Shown here: positions 25,413 through 33,716 of the stretch, piece by piece
Layout: each line of letters begins with the position of its first letter
Position numbering within the stretch: the first letter of the stretch is position 1
Source: Mucilaginibacter sp. PAMB04168
Lineage (GTDB): Bacteria; Bacteroidota; Bacteroidia; Sphingobacteriales; Sphingobacteriaceae
Assembly (NCBI RefSeq): GCF_039634365.2
Contig: NZ_CP155079.2
Location: forward strand, 4,278,001 to 4,342,000
DNA length: 64,000 nucleotides
Direction of reading: 5' to 3'
Translations under genes and position numbers: made by a program
The notes under the pieces: generated by a model
What the model saw: only the letters and a program-made list of their open reading frames with translations
The model's database searches: none
Told to the model about the DNA's origin: nothing

Positions 25413-28400
25413 TTAATTCTTTACTTTATTGACCACACTACGCACACTTCCTACATTTCCTTTGTAAGGATAAAGGTAGAAGCTGTACTTGTACGGCTTA
25501 GCCGGTATCTGGTAAATATCCAATGGTGCGGCCACGTCCGACCAGCTATCATTGCCGCCAAGGCCCATTTGTATCAAATCAATGTTCAGCGTTATAAAGC
25601 CGGCATCTTGCAGCTTATTGGTATGTTTAGCAGCCACAATGTTGGCTTCGGTGTAAGGCCAGGCGCTCATGCTCAGCAAGCTATCAGCTACTACCAGTAA
25701 GCCGTTCGATTGCTTATCTGCCAGGAGCATCCAACGTACATCCGTGCGGTTGCCGTTTTCCTGAGGCACGGCGTAAGGCTCCATAAAATCTTGTATGGGC
25801 TGCGTGTAAATAGCCGACTCAAAGCCGCTCCTGCGGTCAATGTAGTTTTCCATTGGGCCACGGCCATACCAGCTAATATTATCGTAACTACGCTTAATGC
25901 CGCCCTGCATGCCCACTTTAGGCATGTTAGGCAAGCCGGTAACTTTTGGGGTAAGCTGTTGTTCTACCCTAACTGCGCCCATTCCGTTAATAGTATAGGT
26001 TACCTTAACTTGGGCACTATCATTAATTAGGCTGTAATTGCTAATTACCGCAACCGCACCATTGCCCAACTTATTAGCGGTAATATTTTTAAGTACCGGT
26101 ATGGCTTTAAACCATGGCTTTAGCTTACGGTCGGCTTTCCAGCCGCGGTGATCGTTATCGGTAGCCGGGCGACTAAAATGCGGCAGCAACGGCGCAAATA
26201 TCTGCTCCTGATTATTGTATAGGTACGAGGTTAAAGCACCATTTTGCTTACTGATGCTCACCTTAAAGCCCTTGCCTGATAATGTATAAGCGTCCGCCCT
26301 ATCATCCAACGTAACGGCACCGCTGTTTTTAGCTGGAAATTTAACCGCAGGCAAACCGGTTAATGCTAATTGGTCGGAAGCTATTTCGTAACCTTTGGCC
26401 GCCCATAACTCATCATGTGCTAAGCTAAAACGGATAGTCGCCAAGTATTCATACCCAGCTTTTAACGCTGGCAGGTATGATTTAATATTGATGACGGTAT
26501 CCTTGCCTGCAGCCAGGTTCATAACGGGCAATGCCTTTTGCAAAATTAAACGGCCATCCTCCCTAACTTGCAGCATTACACTGTATCCAGCTAATGTTTG
26601 TACAGCACTACGGTTGGTTATTTTAACTAATCCCTTTGGGGCATCAACCAATTCGCTCACTACCGGCTGGAAAATATGCTTACACTCAAACATGGCGGCC
26701 TTAGGCCTGCCATCCGAAGCTACAGTTCCTTTGATGGTGAAGTTATCGAAATATTTTTCGCCGTAATCGCCACCGTAAGCAAAAAAAGGCGTACCAACTG
26801 AGTCTTTTTTCAATAAGCCCTGATCCTTAAACTCCCAGATAGCGCCGCCAATTACGCGCTTGCTGGATCGCCATTGGTCCCAAAGCTCTTTTAAATTACC
26901 ATTGGAGTTACCCATAGCATGTGAGTACTCCACAAAAAAGATGGGCCGCGTGTCGCCGTTTTGCTGATTAACCAGCAACGGAGCAGTATATAATGCCGGA
27001 TACATACGGCTTACGATATCTACATAAGGCTCGTCAATAGGGTTTTGCAGGCGGTGAGAGTGATCATTAGGCTTTAAATACCGTGGGTCGGTTACGTCTA
27101 CGTAGCCTTCGGCCTGCGGGGTGCCCTGTGCAGGTTCATAATGCACAGGCCGGGTAATATCAAAGTCGTGTATCCAGGCGGCCATAGCAGCATGATTCGG
27201 TCCCCGACCGGCCTCGTTACCCAGGCTCCAGATGATGATGCTGGGATGATTCTTATCACGCATTACCATACGGGTAGCACGCTCCAGGTAAGCGCCGGTC
27301 CACTGTGGATCGTTACTCAGCTTGGAGCCAAGGCCATGAGTTTCCAGGTTTGCCTCATCTATCACTAGAATACCGTACTGATCGCATAAATCATACAGGT
27401 AAGGATCCATAGGATAATGGCTTGTACGGATGCAATTGAAGTTAAAACGCTTAATGGTGCGCACATCCTCTAAAATATCTTCGCGCGAGAGCGCCTTGCC
27501 TTTAACCGCATGATGATCGGGCCGGTTAATGCCATACAGGTAAGTTACTTTACCATTGATGAGCAGCTTACTGTCTGTTTTTGAAAACTCGATACTGCGG
27601 AAACCTAAGCGGCAGCTTTTCACTTCCAGCACACGGCCGGTGCTGTCTTCTAACGATAGGGTGAGCGTGTACAAATTAGGTTGCTCATCGCTCCATTTAT
27701 CAGGGTTGCTTACCTTAGTTTCCAGCAGGCCAAATTTAACATTATCCAAACGCGGATAAATCTCATTGACAATACTTTCTACGCTACGCACCAGCGGCTT
27801 TTGTAAAACTTCTTTTTTATTCTTGTCGAACAAGCGGGCTTTAAGCTGGTAACCGGCAATTGCTTTGCCGGTTAAATTTTCGATACGCGGACGGATGCTG
27901 AGCACGGCATCTTTATACTGCTTATCGAGCTTAGTTTGGTAAAAGAAATCGGCTATGCGCAATTTGGGTTCGGCCAGCAGCATGACCTCGCGGTGTATAC
28001 CACTCAAACGCCACTGATCCTGATCTTCCAGAAAAGAGCCATCGCTCCAACGAATATTCTGTACAGATACTATATTTTCGCCGGCTTGCAGGTAAGGCGT
28101 GATGTTGAACTCCGACGACAGGAAGCTATCCTCGCCATAACCTAAAAACTTGCCATTGAGCCATACTTTAAAGCCTGAACTTACACCACCAAAATGCAGG
28201 GTAACATTCATATCTTTCCAGTTGGCTGGCATGGTAAAAGTGCGCTGGTAGCTGCCAACGCCGTTCATGTCAAGCGGTACATGTGGCGGGTTAACCGGCC
28301 TAAACGGGTAAACGGCACTTTTATAAATAGGTTTGCCATAGCCAAGCATCTCCACGCTTGATGGCACGGTGATCTTTTTCCAGCCACTCACCCGGCTCTT

Positions 28401-28742
28401 GTAAAAGTCTTTGGGTGCATCGGCAAGTTTCTCAGCAAAAGCAAAATCCCATTGGCCGTTTAAAGACAACATGCGGCCCGATTTTTCGCGGTCGCCCTGC
28501 AAGGCATCGGCTACGCTGCCAAAAGAGTAAGCCGTAGCACGTGAGGCATCGCGGTTAATACCGTTTACCAACGGGTCTTCCCAAGGCTCAGTATTAAAAA
28601 CTACAGGTGCGTTAGGTACCGCGGCAGGTGTTTTATCTACAAGTTGAGCAAACACATGAAAAGGTAAAAGCAACAAGAGCCCTACCCAAACCCTCCCCGG
28701 GGGGGAGGGCTTTAAATACTTTCTGAATATTGTTGTATACAT
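25413..28742 (-). CDS. Secreted GH2 beta-galactosidase-type enzyme
   Basis: A 1109-residue LacZ-like GH2 enzyme. A five-domain layout is visible: jelly-roll (GVGSYQRTFTMP, LSGIHREVML), immunoglobulin-like domain, catalytic barrel (GINRPDHH near 404-411; acid/base E510 in WSLGNEAGRG; nucleophile E604 in VEYSHAMGN), and a C-terminal beta-galactosidase small-chain type domain with WYGRGPMENYIDR. The signal peptide is odd: residues 10-21 are encoded by a dispersed GC-rich repeat (28678-28713), and the following LLLLPFHVFAQ completes it. The ATG at 28742 is the only start that keeps a signal peptide; the next methionine lies beyond residue 90. It should release beta-galactose from pectic side chains. 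Substrate is inferred from the locus. Confidence 0.92.
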   Translation of the reverse strand: MYTTIFRKYLKPSPPGRVWVGLLLLLPFHVFAQLVDKTPAAVPNAPVVFNTEPWEDPLVNGINRDASRATAYSFGSVADALQGDREKSGRMLSLNGQWDFAFAEKLADAPKDFYKSRVSGWKKITVPSSVEMLGYGKPIYKSAVYPFRPVNPPHVPLDMNGVGSYQRTFTMPANWKDMNVTLHFGGVSSGFKVWLNGKFLGYGEDSFLSSEFNITPYLQAGENIVSVQNIRWSDGSFLEDQDQWRLSGIHREVMLLAEPKLRIADFFYQTKLDKQYKDAVLSIRPRIENLTGKAIAGYQLKARLFDKNKKEVLQKPLVRSVESIVNEIYPRLDNVKFGLLETKVSNPDKWSDEQPNLYTLTLSLEDSTGRVLEVKSCRLGFRSIEFSKTDSKLLINGKVTYLYGINRPDHHAVKGKALSREDILEDVRTIKRFNFNCIRTSHYPMDPYLYDLCDQYGILVIDEANLETHGLGSKLSNDPQWTGAYLERATRMVMRDKNHPSIIIWSLGNEAGRGPNHAAMAAWIHDFDITRPVHYEPAQGTPQAEGYVDVTDPRYLKPNDHSHRLQNPIDEPYVDIVSRMYPALYTAPLLVNQQNGDTRPIFFVEYSHAMGNSNGNLKELWDQWRSSKRVIGGAIWEFKDQGLLKKDSVGTPFFAYGGDYGEKYFDNFTIKGTVASDGRPKAAMFECKHIFQPVVSELVDAPKGLVKITNRSAVQTLAGYSVMLQVREDGRLILQKALPVMNLAAGKDTVINIKSYLPALKAGYEYLATIRFSLAHDELWAAKGYEIASDQLALTGLPAVKFPAKNSGAVTLDDRADAYTLSGKGFKVSISKQNGALTSYLYNNQEQIFAPLLPHFSRPATDNDHRGWKADRKLKPWFKAIPVLKNITANKLGNGAVAVISNYSLINDSAQVKVTYTINGMGAVRVEQQLTPKVTGLPNMPKVGMQGGIKRSYDNISWYGRGPMENYIDRRSGFESAIYTQPIQDFMEPYAVPQENGNRTDVRWMLLADKQSNGLLVVADSLLSMSAWPYTEANIVAAKHTNKLQDAGFITLNIDLIQMGLGGNDSWSDVAAPLDIYQIPAKPYKYSFYLYPYKGNVGSVRSVVNKVKN
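28678..28713 (-). repeat. GC-rich dispersed repeat inside a signal-peptide coding region
   Basis: On the + strand it reads AGCCCTACCCAAACCCTCCC, then a G run and GGAGGGCTTT. It matches the elements at 11016-11053 and 11076-11111, but lies inside the first 25 codons of the GH2 gene and encodes KPSPPGRVWVGL in frame. Confidence 0.75.
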
Positions 28743-28796
28743 TAAATTACAATCGGTTAGCCATTTCGGCCTAAGCTAGACGAACACGCAAATTGC

Positions 28797-31010
28797 CTAA
28801 ATTGCGGTGTAATTTATTGTATAATCTTTTCCTTTTTGTATACTAATTTCGTACGCGCCGTTAGCTATGGTTTTGATGGTTGCATCATTACAAACCGGCT
28901 TGGTTTTGCTTTTAATACGTAACGTACCCGTACCCGTTTGGGCACTTACTTTAATTTGCTGTGTGGTTACATTAACTTTTATATCACCATTGGGCGTAGG
29001 TACGGCACCTTCCATCCACTGCAGGCCACCCAGTTGCGGCTCAATAACATAAGTTTGGTAGGCCGGTGCTGTTGGCTTTACACCCAGGTAATACTTACCC
29101 AACAAATAAATAGGACTGGCCCCCCAGGCATGGCATAAACTTTTACCAAACGGCCTGCCATACATGGCGTAATGTTCAGCTCCTTTTTTGTCCGGATTGT
29201 ACTCTTCCCAAAATGAGGTTGCACCCAGGTTGAGCATACCGCCCCAGTAATCTTTCATCTGCTTTAAAACATAACCCTGCTCGCCCATAGCGCATAAGGC
29301 TTCCAGCTCATAAAAGCGCATGTAAGGCGTGGTTATTTTTTGTACCTTATCGTTCATCAAAACATATTTTTTTACATCCTGCTTTTGCGCCTCGTTAAAG
29401 TAGTTGAAGAAGATGCCAAACATGTTGGCATAGCGGGTAACGTTATCCGTTTGCTTACCATTAATACGGCTATGTACCAGGGCGTGCTTTTGGGCATTCC
29501 AGTAGTAGGTAAATAGCTTGGCTTTTAAATCCTTAGCCAGCGCGCTGTATTTGGCAGCGGCTTTAGGGTCTTTCATAATGTTGGCACAAAGCGCCATAGT
29601 TTCTAAACTGCGACACAGCAGTAGTTGCTCAAAACTTACTTCGCCTTTTTTGCTCAGGCCATCTGCCCAATCAATAAATACCCAGTCGCCGGCCTGCCCC
29701 TGCATTAGTCCGTTAGCGTTACGGCGCGAAAGGCAATAGTTCATCATGCTTTGCATACCGGGGTACGATTGTTTGATGAACGCCTGATCGCCCGAATGCT
29801 GGTAGTAATCATAAATACTGATAAACCAGTAAAAGGTATAATCCATAATAGTATTGATGTGGCTGGTAACCGGATCTTTACCGCGCAGGGCGCTGATGGT
29901 GCGCTTTACCGTAGGCGAATCAAAGTACAGGTAATAGTTCATCAGGTAACTTTGCGCTGCATCGCCCGACCATACCCAGCGGTCGCGCTTAATACCATCA
30001 ATAAAAAACTCGCGGGTATTAAGCTGCATGGTATAGGCTGCCACATCCCATATTTTATTTATTTGCTCGTCTGAACAACGGAAGCTGCCGCGTTGCTCTA
30101 CCGGCGAGTATTCATACAGCATTGATACGTCATTGATATTGACGTCATCATCATACTGCACATTCACATACCGGAAAGCCCTTGAGCCGTTAATGGTAAT
30201 ATCGCCTGTTTGGGATTGGTCGGCCTCAATTTTATCCAGCAACTCGCCGCCTTGGGTATCCAACGCTTCCTCCTTAGACTCGCCGTAGTAAAGCGTAATT
30301 TTACCTTTGCCTTTTACGCCATGCAGTTTAACATAGCCAAAGGTTTCTTTACCAAAATCAACCAGTATGGAGTGCCCTTTTTTATCCAGGCTAACGGCTT
30401 TTTGCGGTATGGTAGGCAGATGGAACTGAGATGGCAAAGAAGCCGCCTCGTTAAAGTTCCAGGCGCCAGCAGGCACATACTGCGTAGCCGATACATCCGA
30501 GGTTTTGCCCGAAGCATCAATCCATTCCTTATCCTCAAAAGTTACCAGCCAGGTGCTATCGGTTGCTATATGCGGGCTTTTCACAAATACCGCAGGCACG
30601 CTGCCCTGGTTGTAAACCTTAAGGCTGATACGGTGCTTGCCTGCAGGAAGGGTAATTGATTTGGGATAACCAGTAAAGGCTTTACCATCTATCTTCAAAT
30701 TGTACTGACCTTCCACGGCAATCTCAGCTTCCTCGGCAGCAGCCAGGTTGTAGTCTTTATGAAAATCAATGAGGGCATAATGACTATCCAGTTTCCAAAA
30801 TGGCGGAAAAAATGAACCACGCTCGGTACGGCGATTCTGCATTTTATTGCTTAACCATATTTCGTAATCGCCGGGGTACCATATCCAGGTGGCTTTAGCA
30901 GTTGGTGCTTGTGCATGCCCAATCGCAGGCACTATAGTTAAAAGAGCAAACATTACTGCCGATGCAGAACACAAAGCGGTTAAACATTTATCCAGTATAC
31001 TTTTTTTCAT
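28797..31010 (-). CDS. Secreted GH78-type alpha-L-rhamnosidase
   Basis: A 737-residue secreted protein with a signal peptide ending GHAQA. It has the GH78 six-hairpin catalytic domain: FFIDGIKRDRWVWSGDAAQS at 335-354, whose aspartates include the general acid candidate, and SFWEEYNP at 599-606 with the acidic pair E602/E603 as the base candidate. Upstream jelly-roll domains are present (FGYVKLHGVKGKGKITLYYG); the C-terminal beta domain is short. It is shorter than the second GH78 enzyme at 40950-43709 and lacks part of its N-terminal domains. It should remove terminal alpha-L-rhamnose. It starts 1 bp from the end of the symporter gene. Confidence 0.9.
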   Translation of the reverse strand: MKKSILDKCLTALCSASAVMFALLTIVPAIGHAQAPTAKATWIWYPGDYEIWLSNKMQNRRTERGSFFPPFWKLDSHYALIDFHKDYNLAAAEEAEIAVEGQYNLKIDGKAFTGYPKSITLPAGKHRISLKVYNQGSVPAVFVKSPHIATDSTWLVTFEDKEWIDASGKTSDVSATQYVPAGAWNFNEAASLPSQFHLPTIPQKAVSLDKKGHSILVDFGKETFGYVKLHGVKGKGKITLYYGESKEEALDTQGGELLDKIEADQSQTGDITINGSRAFRYVNVQYDDDVNINDVSMLYEYSPVEQRGSFRCSDEQINKIWDVAAYTMQLNTREFFIDGIKRDRWVWSGDAAQSYLMNYYLYFDSPTVKRTISALRGKDPVTSHINTIMDYTFYWFISIYDYYQHSGDQAFIKQSYPGMQSMMNYCLSRRNANGLMQGQAGDWVFIDWADGLSKKGEVSFEQLLLCRSLETMALCANIMKDPKAAAKYSALAKDLKAKLFTYYWNAQKHALVHSRINGKQTDNVTRYANMFGIFFNYFNEAQKQDVKKYVLMNDKVQKITTPYMRFYELEALCAMGEQGYVLKQMKDYWGGMLNLGATSFWEEYNPDKKGAEHYAMYGRPFGKSLCHAWGASPIYLLGKYYLGVKPTAPAYQTYVIEPQLGGLQWMEGAVPTPNGDIKVNVTTQQIKVSAQTGTGTLRIKSKTKPVCNDATIKTIANGAYEISIQKGKDYTINYTAI

Positions 31011-31011
31011 A

Positions 31012-32601
31012 TTAATGTCCGTTAAAAATGATGTATAATCCTATCATCACTATGGTTAACAATATCCAGGCAATTTTTACGCGTGATGTGGCCTTAGGCA
31101 AATCACGTATTTCGTTTTCGGCCGGCGTGTAAATTTCCGGCGATGTATCCAGCAGCGAGATTAAAACGGCCACTATAAGCAGAAACGCAAAAATTAAAAA
31201 TGAAAGCAACAGGTAATGCGGCCAAAAATTATACCGGCTGGGTGGTAACACCCACAAATAAGTTATGCCTACCAGTAAACTAAACGCCGACCCTGCAGAC
31301 AGCGTAACATTAACCGCCTTGCGTGTGGTGCGTTTCCAAAAAACAGTGAGCAAAAACACTACCGACAATGGCGGAGCGATGAAGCCCAATACCGATTGAA
31401 ACACATCAAACAAATTAAGCCCTTTAATGCTGTCAATAGCCAGCGCCATTACAATGGCAAACAGGCAGCCCACTACTACGGTAATACGCCCTACTCTGAT
31501 CTTATCTGCAGTTGTGGCGTTAGGGTTGATGCTTTCGGCATAAACATCCGTTGTAAATACGGTACTTAACGCATTAAGTGATGAGCCAATAGTGCCTACC
31601 AGTACAGCAATCAACACTACAATAACCAGCCCATTCATACCCGGAGGGAATAAGTTGGTTACCATGGTCATGTAAGCTTCGGCCGGATCTTTTAAGTGCG
31701 GGAAGAGGATGTAACACAAAATGCCGGTTAGGATAAATAAAGGCAGCGATAATATTTTAAGCCAGCCTATAAAGTTTACGCCCAGTTGCCCCTGCTCCAG
31801 GTTTTTGGCACCAAGTACCGATTGCACCATAGCCTGATCGGTACAAAAGAAAGCCACAGCGGCCACAGGATAACCCAATAAAATAGCATACCAGGGGTAT
31901 TTTGGATCACTGGCGGGGTGTACAAGGTTCCAGTAATCGGCAGGTACGCTGTGATAAACTGCCGAAAGGCCGCCTACCTTATTTACGCCCAAAATGGTTA
32001 AGGTTAACGATACGGCAATAAGCAACAGCATCTGAAAAACGTTTACCTTGGCTATTGCTTTTAATCCACCCGCAAAAGCAAACAGGCCGGCAAATGATAC
32101 CAGTGCAATTACGGATTGCCACATGGGTATACCCAGTATCTGACGCACCAAAAAGCCACCGGCAAATAAGCCCAATGACAGCCAGGAGATCAGTATTTTA
32201 ATGAGTGCATACCAGGCCAGGATAGTGCGTGTTGAATCGCCGTAACGGTTGCCCATAAACTCGGGCATGGTACTTACCCGGGCGGCAAGGTAGCGCGGAG
32301 CAAATACCAACGCCAGCAGCATGAGAAATACAAATGCATACCAGTCGAAATTTACGGCCACAATGCCGGTGCTATAGCCGATACTGGCAAAAGCCAGCAG
32401 CATAGAGGGCCCTACATTGGTGCCCCACATGTTGAAACCAATGCTGCTCCAGCCTAATGACTTATCGGCCAGAAACAATGTTTCGTCTGCTTTCTTTTTG
32501 TTGCCAAAGCTTGCGCGGTATCCTATTACAATTAATATAACGAGGTATACGGCCACAATGGCATAATCTAATCCGGTTAAGCGCTCTATAATGTTGCCCA
32601 T
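31012..32601 (-). CDS. Sodium:solute symporter (SSS family)
   Basis: A 529-residue inner-membrane protein with about 13-14 hydrophobic segments. The pattern from GLDYAIVAVYLVILIVIGY through SSIGFNMWGTNVGPSMLLAF and the RYLAARVSTMPEFMGNRYG loop is that of the SSS (SLC5-like) symporter family, which takes up sugars, sugar acids and similar solutes with sodium. It lies between an oxidoreductase gene and GH78 with gaps of 1-5 bp, so it belongs to the same transcript. It probably imports a monosaccharide or sugar acid released by the locus; the substrate cannot be read from the sequence. Confidence 0.92.
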   Translation of the reverse strand: MGNIIERLTGLDYAIVAVYLVILIVIGYRASFGNKKKADETLFLADKSLGWSSIGFNMWGTNVGPSMLLAFASIGYSTGIVAVNFDWYAFVFLMLLALVFAPRYLAARVSTMPEFMGNRYGDSTRTILAWYALIKILISWLSLGLFAGGFLVRQILGIPMWQSVIALVSFAGLFAFAGGLKAIAKVNVFQMLLLIAVSLTLTILGVNKVGGLSAVYHSVPADYWNLVHPASDPKYPWYAILLGYPVAAVAFFCTDQAMVQSVLGAKNLEQGQLGVNFIGWLKILSLPLFILTGILCYILFPHLKDPAEAYMTMVTNLFPPGMNGLVIVVLIAVLVGTIGSSLNALSTVFTTDVYAESINPNATTADKIRVGRITVVVGCLFAIVMALAIDSIKGLNLFDVFQSVLGFIAPPLSVVFLLTVFWKRTTRKAVNVTLSAGSAFSLLVGITYLWVLPPSRYNFWPHYLLLSFLIFAFLLIVAVLISLLDTSPEIYTPAENEIRDLPKATSRVKIAWILLTIVMIGLYIIFNGH

Positions 32602-32606
32602 TCTGG

Positions 32607-33692
32607 TTAGGCTTTAAGTGTTTCAGCAGTGATATTATATTCGGCCAGTATATCGGCCACCTTTACAGGCGCGCCGGTTTTTAGAGTGCGATCCATAGCC
32701 TGTAGTAAGGCAACGGTGCCTATGCCCTCTTTTACGTCGGGGTATGGGGTTTGCCCGGTTTCTAAACAATCAGCCACATATTCCAGGTAGTTTTGGTACT
32801 CGCCCGCGTGGTGGCTTTGCCCTTCAAACCGAAAGTAATGCTTCAAGGTTGCGTCACCCCAATGGATTATCTTTTCCTCACCTGTTTTATCGGTTACGGC
32901 ATAGCGCAGCTCGTGATAATCGGCTTGCGATGCACCTTCGGTGCCGCGCAGTATGGTGCTCATGCCGCTATCGCGCTGGGCAGGTTGTGTAGGACCGGTA
33001 TAAGCACCACTTACACGGGCAATACGGCCATCCGTAGCCTTAAAAATAAAGTGCATCGTATCTTCATTTTTCAGTCCGGCTTTTTGGCCGTTACTGCTAA
33101 TCATGCCGTACCCCATCACTTCTTCTACATTAGGCAGGTACCAGCGCACAAAGTCAACCGGGTGGCTCAATCCGCCATAAAGCCATTTAAAAGCCGGTTC
33201 AAGCGCCCAGGGCTTCTCTAAAAACCAGCGATGATCGGCATGATACTCAGCTTCAATGGTAATAAGATCGCCAATTAAGCCGGCCTCGAAATCTTCACGT
33301 TGCCTTTTGGCAGGTTCAAAAAAACGTGAGCTTTGACCAACAAACACCTTTTTACCGGTTGATTCAGCCAAACTAATCAGTTCGTTAGCGTCTTTTAAAT
33401 CATCAATAAACGGTTTGGTACACACCACGTGTTTACCTGCCAACAGTGCCTGTTTTACATGTTCGGCATGCAAATGATCGGGCGTATAAATAGCAATCAG
33501 ATCAATCTCCGCATCGTTCAGCATATCCTGGTACTCGGTGGTATAGCTGTGAAAATCGAACTCTTTAGCCCGATGCTTACATACGTCCTGACTGCGGTCA
33601 CATACCATTTTCAGTTCAAGCTTATCACTCCCTAATGCAGCCGACATGGTGCTACGCCCCTCTCCTAATCCTAATATTCCTATTTTTAACAT
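32607..33692 (-). CDS. Gfo/Idh/MocA-family oxidoreductase
   Basis: A 361-residue NAD(P)-dependent oxidoreductase. It begins directly on a Rossmann fold (KIGILGLGEGRS), has YTPDHLHAEHVKQALLAGKHV and the family motif in the form CTKPF at 91-95 (usually EKP), so the conserved lysine is kept and the glutamate replaced by threonine. There is no signal peptide, so it acts in the cytoplasm. The C-terminal domain contains KHYFRFEGQSHHAGEYQNYL. Members oxidise sugars, inositols or sugar acids at C2, C3 or C4. With the symporter 5 bp downstream it may act on an imported pectic sugar. Substrate unknown. Confidence 0.9.
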   Translation of the reverse strand: MLKIGILGLGEGRSTMSAALGSDKLELKMVCDRSQDVCKHRAKEFDFHSYTTEYQDMLNDAEIDLIAIYTPDHLHAEHVKQALLAGKHVVCTKPFIDDLKDANELISLAESTGKKVFVGQSSRFFEPAKRQREDFEAGLIGDLITIEAEYHADHRWFLEKPWALEPAFKWLYGGLSHPVDFVRWYLPNVEEVMGYGMISSNGQKAGLKNEDTMHFIFKATDGRIARVSGAYTGPTQPAQRDSGMSTILRGTEGASQADYHELRYAVTDKTGEEKIIHWGDATLKHYFRFEGQSHHAGEYQNYLEYVADCLETGQTPYPDVKEGIGTVALLQAMDRTLKTGAPVKVADILAEYNITAETLKA

Positions 33693-33716
33693 TGTTGTTC
33701 CTTATTGCTGTTATTA

